9,578 nt of DNA from CAUZJO01 sp963580245 (GTDB lineage Bacteria > Sumerlaeota > Sumerlaeia > MVZB01): NCBI GenBank assembly GCA_963580245.1, contig CAUZJO010000165.1:1-9578 (forward strand), read 5' to 3'. Both the position numbers and the translations under genes were made by a program. How positions within the stretch are numbered: the stretch's first letter is position 1; every line of letters starts with the position of its first letter. The notes beneath the pieces were generated by a model. That model saw only the letters and a program-made list of their open reading frames with translations, ran no database searches and was not told the origin of the DNA. Below are positions 7,182-9,578 of the stretch, piece after piece.

Positions 7182-7979
7182 CTAATCGTTCTGGGTCTGC
7201 TCGACGGCGAGTTTGGGCGATTGGTTTAGGAGTTGGATGAGCATCCACAGGACCACGAGACCGAAGATGAAGACGATCCCGACGAACAAGTACCACGCGG
7301 ACGGAAAAAGCAACGTGAGGCATAAGCCCATCAGTTTGACGAAGACGAAGCCCAAATAGAGGTTGCGCCGTTCGATCGTGGTGGCGGCGAATTGCTCGTC
7401 GGCCCGTTCCATGGCTCGTTCGTAGAGAACGGTGGTGATCTGCCAGATGATGAAGATCAGGAGCAGCTCGTTGATCAGGGTCCAGGGGTAAAACTTCGGG
7501 GCGCCCACCAGGGTCCCGCCGGCCGAATAAACACTGTAATTCACATGCTTGGCCGCGGGCAGTTCGAGCAGCGAGAGCACGATCAATACGAAACCGGCCC
7601 ACCGCGCGTGCTCAACCCTCGGGCCGAACCCCAACAGGCCGCCAAGCCCGATCGCGATGAAAATATAGCCCAGAAAATCGGGCGGCAGATAGACGCCGAG
7701 GAGCGGGATATCGATGGGGATATCGGTCAAGATGGCAACGAGCCCCCAGAAGAGCACGATCAATACGAAACCGGCCCAGCGTGCATGCACCACCCTCGTG
7801 CCGAATCCCAGCAAGCCGCCCAGTCCGATCGCGATGAAAATATAGCCCAGAAAATCGGGCGTCAGATAGACGCCGAGGAGGAGGATATCGCTGGGGACAT
7901 CGATCAAGATGCAAACGAGCCCCACGATCAGCCACTTGAAGCTTTTTTCGGCCGCTGGGGCGTCTTCGGGCATTTCCAT
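7182..7979 (-). CDS. Multi-pass membrane protein with internal tandem duplication
   Basis: This 265-residue hydrophobic protein has about seven possible membrane segments (near 17-28, 45-58, 69-84, 104-117, 128-139, 169-184 and 208-250). Residues 18-76 and 77-135 are near-identical copies; both contain LLGVYL-PDFLGYIFIAIG, GLGGLLGFG and HARWAGFVLIVL. The second half (YPWTLINELLLIFIIWQITTV...) is unrelated to the repeat. The start ATG 7979 follows GGTGGAG, and an in-frame TAA (7985-7983) shortly upstream excludes a longer form. I do not recognise the family and propose no function. It is intact. The next gene on this strand is the ELWxTDGT protein. Confidence 0.8.
   Translation of the reverse strand: MEMPEDAPAAEKSFKWLIVGLVCILIDVPSDILLLGVYLTPDFLGYIFIAIGLGGLLGFGTRVVHARWAGFVLIVLFWGLVAILTDIPIDIPLLGVYLPPDFLGYIFIAIGLGGLLGFGPRVEHARWAGFVLIVLSLLELPAAKHVNYSVYSAGGTLVGAPKFYPWTLINELLLIFIIWQITTVLYERAMERADEQFAATTIERRNLYLGFVFVKLMGLCLTLLFPSAWYLFVGIVFIFGLVVLWMLIQLLNQSPKLAVEQTQND
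7575..7928 (-). repeat. 177-bp in-frame tandem duplication
   Basis: Units 7575-7751 and 7752-7928 are adjacent, with a period of 177 bases (59 codons). They share an exact 37-base stretch (7648-7684 and 7825-7861) and an 18-base stretch just after it. Silent sites are also mostly shared, which points to a fairly recent duplication rather than protein-level convergence. Confidence 0.85.
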
Positions 7980-8083
7980 GGTTTACTCCACCGTCGCGTT
8001 CATATACCATCGTGGAACTGACCCCGGTTTACCCGTCATGATCGCCGGGACATGGTTCAAGTTAATATCAAAAACACGAAACA

Positions 8084-8581
8084 TCAACGCTTAGGCGCGC
8101 GCGAGTAGTGCAGCACCGCGACGGTGCAGGCCAGGCCGCCTTCAATCGGGTCGCCGAAGTGGAAATTCTGGACGTTGGGGTGGCTGGCGAGCATGTCGCG
8201 GATGCTCGCGCGCAGTCGGCCCGAACCGTGGCCATGGATGATTTTGAAGCACCCCAAACCGGCGACCAGCGCCTGATCCAGCCCCTTCTGGGCCAGCGGG
8301 ATGGCCTCTTCGACGCGCAGGCCATGCAGGTCGATCTCGTGGACCGTGGGACCGGAGATCTGTTGCGAAACCGAACCGGTGGGGGCGGGCGTGGGCTCCG
8401 GGGCCTCCGCGGGGACCATGTCGCTCAGCGGAAGGTCCCATTCCTGATGGTTGATCCGCACGCGGCCGCGTTTGCGGCGGCGGTCGACCTGGACGACCTG
8501 GCCACGGCCGCCTCGCACCGACCGGACCTCGACCCAATCTCCCGGCCGCGGGAACTCGGTCTGTGGCTTACGCTTGCTCAT
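8084..8581 (-). CDS. Smr-domain protein with N-terminal KOW-like segment (MutS2-tail type)
   Basis: This 165-residue protein has a KOW-like stretch at residues 12-55 (GDWVEVRSVRGGRGQVVQVD, then PLSDM), a Pro-rich linker (57-70) and an Smr domain at 80-160. The Smr domain shows the DLHG motif (84-87), HGHGSGRLR (116-124) and the end pattern FGDPIEGG...TVAVL. KOW-like plus Smr is the arrangement at the C-terminus of MutS2, but the MutS ATPase and coiled coil are absent here. Smr domains bind branched DNA or RNA and many act as nickases or endonucleases; activity here is inferred. ATG 8581 lies 10 bases after the stop of the helix-hairpin-helix gene with no clear ribosome site, so coupled translation is likely. 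The frame is clean. Confidence 0.9.
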   Translation of the reverse strand: MSKRKPQTEFPRPGDWVEVRSVRGGRGQVVQVDRRRKRGRVRINHQEWDLPLSDMVPAEAPEPTPAPTGSVSQQISGPTVHEIDLHGLRVEEAIPLAQKGLDQALVAGLGCFKIIHGHGSGRLRASIRDMLASHPNVQNFHFGDPIEGGLACTVAVLHYSRAPKR

Positions 8582-8591
8582 GGAGACGCCA

Positions 8592-9092
8592 TCAGCGGGG
8601 CTCCCGGATGATAATTTGCGGCAGGATGCCCCTGATGTTCTTGGGCCCGATACCCTTGACCTTCAGCAAGTCCTCGGTGCTGCGGAAAGGGCCGAATCGT
8701 TGACGGTGGGCGATGGCCGGCCCCACCCCTTTGATCCCCTGAAGCTGTTCGTAGGTGGCCGCATTGATGTTGACCAAACTGGGCGTCGGACTCGGGACCG
8801 GCGCGGTTGCGTTCGGATGCGTCGGGCCGAGGGATGCGGTTGTCGCCTGATCGGAGTCGCCTGGCGGGGTCGCGAAGTCCGCAACGGGCGTCGGGCCGGC
8901 CGTCGGATCGGCATGAACGAACGGCCGCAGACGTTCCAGCGTTTTGGGGCCGATCCCGTGGACTTGGTCGAGCTGATCGACCGACGTGAACCGCCCCAAG
9001 CACCGGCGCGTCTCGATAATGGCGGCGGCCTTGGCCGGACCGATTCCGGGCAGGCGATCCAGTTCCTCGAAGGAATATACAGTCTGCGTCAA
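8592..9092 (-). CDS. ComEA-like protein with two tandem helix-hairpin-helix units
   Basis: From TTG 9092 the frame encodes 166 residues. The first HhH pair lies at 8-59 (LPGIGPAKAAAII and VHGIGPKTLERL). A Pro/Thr/Ala linker follows (60-104), then a second unit at 106-160 (VNINAATYEQL, IKGVGPAIAHR, VKGIGPKNIRGI). HhH pairs bind the DNA backbone without sequence preference. There is no N-terminal membrane helix, unlike competence ComEA. The TTG overlaps the TGA of the upstream broken gene (TTGA, 9092-9089), and an in-frame TAA lies further up, so TTG is the only start available. The second unit lacks about five residues between GVGPAIAH and RQRFGPF compared with the first, a likely small in-frame deletion near 8700. 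The smr gene follows after 10 bases. Confidence 0.85.
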   Translation of the reverse strand: MTQTVYSFEELDRLPGIGPAKAAAIIETRRCLGRFTSVDQLDQVHGIGPKTLERLRPFVHADPTAGPTPVADFATPPGDSDQATTASLGPTHPNATAPVPSPTPSLVNINAATYEQLQGIKGVGPAIAHRQRFGPFRSTEDLLKVKGIGPKNIRGILPQIIIREPR

Positions 9093-9359
9093 ACGGCAAA
9101 CACAGGCTGTTTACTTCTGTATAAAGAAGTTTCCGTGTCTTCTTGTTCATTCGTCCAGCGCACGTCATATCAGAAGTCGATGGCTCTCCTTTCTTCAAGG
9201 CGTTCCGGTTTAACCAGTCTGTATGAACCAGTTCCCAGTCTATCGACCGGCCCTCGTCCTCCACCCATCCGCTGAGAACCGGCCAAGGGGATCAGTCACC
9301 CGCCTATCCGCCGAATCATACAGGAATCGTTCCAAGCGATCAATCCCGGTAGACATCAT
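9089..9359 (-). pseudogene. Small unknown gene leading the HhH-Smr operon, frameshifted
   Basis: ATG-ATG at 9359-9354 is preceded by GAGGG six bases upstream. The first frame gives MMSTGIDRLERFLYDSADRR and VTDPLGRFSADG. One extra G in the GGG at 9264-9266 continues it as VEDEGRSIDWELVHTDWL. One extra A in the AAA run (9209-9211 on the plus strand) continues as KPERLEERRAIDF, then TGA 9172-9170, then YDVRWTNEQEDTETSLYR, ending QPVFAV at TGA 9091-9089. Each piece is charged and protein-like only in that frame, and the final TGA overlaps the HhH start. The restored product is about 90 residues, hydrophilic, with no family I recognise. The restoration is an inference needing three corrections; an alternative is that the region is non-coding leader. 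Confidence 0.45.
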
Positions 9360-9414
9360 GTAAGGCCCTCGAATTCGCCGCTTTCGAGCTTCCTGATCTA
9401 ATCACTTAAAATGA

Positions 9415-9443
9415 ATAATACTATAAAGCCCAAGATTGTTCAA
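9415..9443 (-). promoter_or_regulatory. Sigma70-like promoter for the HhH-Smr operon
   Basis: On the minus strand, TTGAAC (9443-9438) and TATTAT (9420-9415) are separated by exactly 17 bases; the -10 matches five of six consensus positions and the -35 four. Transcription would begin near 9408, about 50 bases before the ATG at 9359. It is the best promoter in the window and supports a transcript through 8084. Confidence 0.55.
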
Positions 9444-9526
9444 ATGATAATCTACGTGTCGAATGATACCGTCATCCTGTCGTCGCTCAGGTATCGCCCC
9501 CCCCGAAAAATGCGAGGTTACAGGTG

Positions 9527-9578
9527 ATGAGTAGAGAGAAGCGGATTTGCCGGGGCCGACTGGGCCGGGTTTTTTATT
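9527..9578 (+). CDS. Possible start of a plus-strand gene cut by the window end
   Basis: ATG 9527 opens a frame that stays open to the end of the window (MSREKRICRGRLGRVFY), with GAGG 9-12 bases upstream. It is too short to judge. The same bases form a GC-rich imperfect hairpin followed by six T residues (9549-9575), which could instead be a terminator. Confidence 0.2.
   Translation, partial: MSREKRICRGRLGRVFY

Noticed and set aside
7983..8003. Six-codon leader peptide just before the membrane protein
   Set aside because: A chance ATG whose stop comes three bases before the gene start; its own start has no ribosome site.
7392..8021. Plus-strand open frame of 209 codons opposite the duplicated membrane protein
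   Set aside because: It is the antisense shadow of a clearly membrane-coding gene; its repeat content only mirrors the duplication.
9113..9130. Six-base hairpin ACTTCT/AGAAGT
   Set aside because: Short, AT-rich and inside the restored coding frame; no sign of function.
8578..9264. Minus-strand 228-codon frame overlapping the HhH gene
   Set aside because: Only its first part (before about 9200) fits the restored leader gene; the rest is an Arg/Ser-rich out-of-frame reading of the HhH gene.
9549..9575. Rho-independent terminator at the window end
   Set aside because: The hairpin is imperfect (a short ggcc/ggcc stem with a bulge) although six T residues follow. No plus-strand gene is seen to end there, and the same bases may be the start of an open frame.
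1..9578. Recoding of UGA as Trp, suggested by several in-frame TGA codons at Trp-like positions
   Set aside because: TGA ends the smr, HhH and propeller genes at natural ends, TAG ends DUF58 and the duplicated membrane protein, and other lesions are TAA or TAG, so ordinary decay explains them better.

Overview
The window reads as a GC-rich bacterial chromosome segment, probably from an uncultured environmental lineage. The secreted proteins with Thr-Pro linkers, an LVIVD-type propeller and ELWxTDGT repeats resemble those of Sumerlaeota, Hydrogenedentota or Omnitrophota-like genomes. That placement is only an impression from protein style, since no rRNA or other phylogenetic marker is present. 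I see no tRNA, rRNA or CRISPR array.

Layout. 1-346 (+): internal part of a tyrosine recombinase with a premature stop. 347-1845: an IS5-family element with perfect 22-bp ends but a heavily broken transposase on the minus strand. 1868-4250 (-): a secreted beta-propeller protein, split by a one-base frameshift and a TGA. 4251-4547: non-coding DNA with nested inverted repeats and a possible promoter. 4548-5879 (+): an intact DUF58 membrane protein. 5876-6184 (-): an N-terminal stump of an ISL3-family transposase that meets the DUF58 stop codon. 6333-7138 (-): a secreted ELWxTDGT-repeat protein whose signal peptide is out of frame by one base. 7182-7979 (-): a multi-pass membrane protein with an internal 177-bp tandem duplication. 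8084-9359 (-): a three-gene operon with a good promoter (9415-9443), containing a decayed ~90-codon gene of unknown function, a double helix-hairpin-helix (ComEA-like) protein, and a small KOW+Smr protein resembling the tail of MutS2. 9360-9578: promoter region and the possible start of a plus-strand gene cut by the window end.

How it fits together. I do not see a convincing new defence or mobile system. The strongest theme is compartmentalised decay: the mobile-element genes, both secreted repeat proteins and the small operon leader carry frameshifts (mostly in short homopolymers) and nonsense codons. DUF58, the duplicated membrane protein and Smr are clean, and the HhH protein keeps an open frame. 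The most novel item is the small leader gene of the HhH-Smr operon. Its restored frame ends in a TTGA overlap with the HhH start codon, which both explains that rare TTG start and argues that the broken leader was once a real gene.
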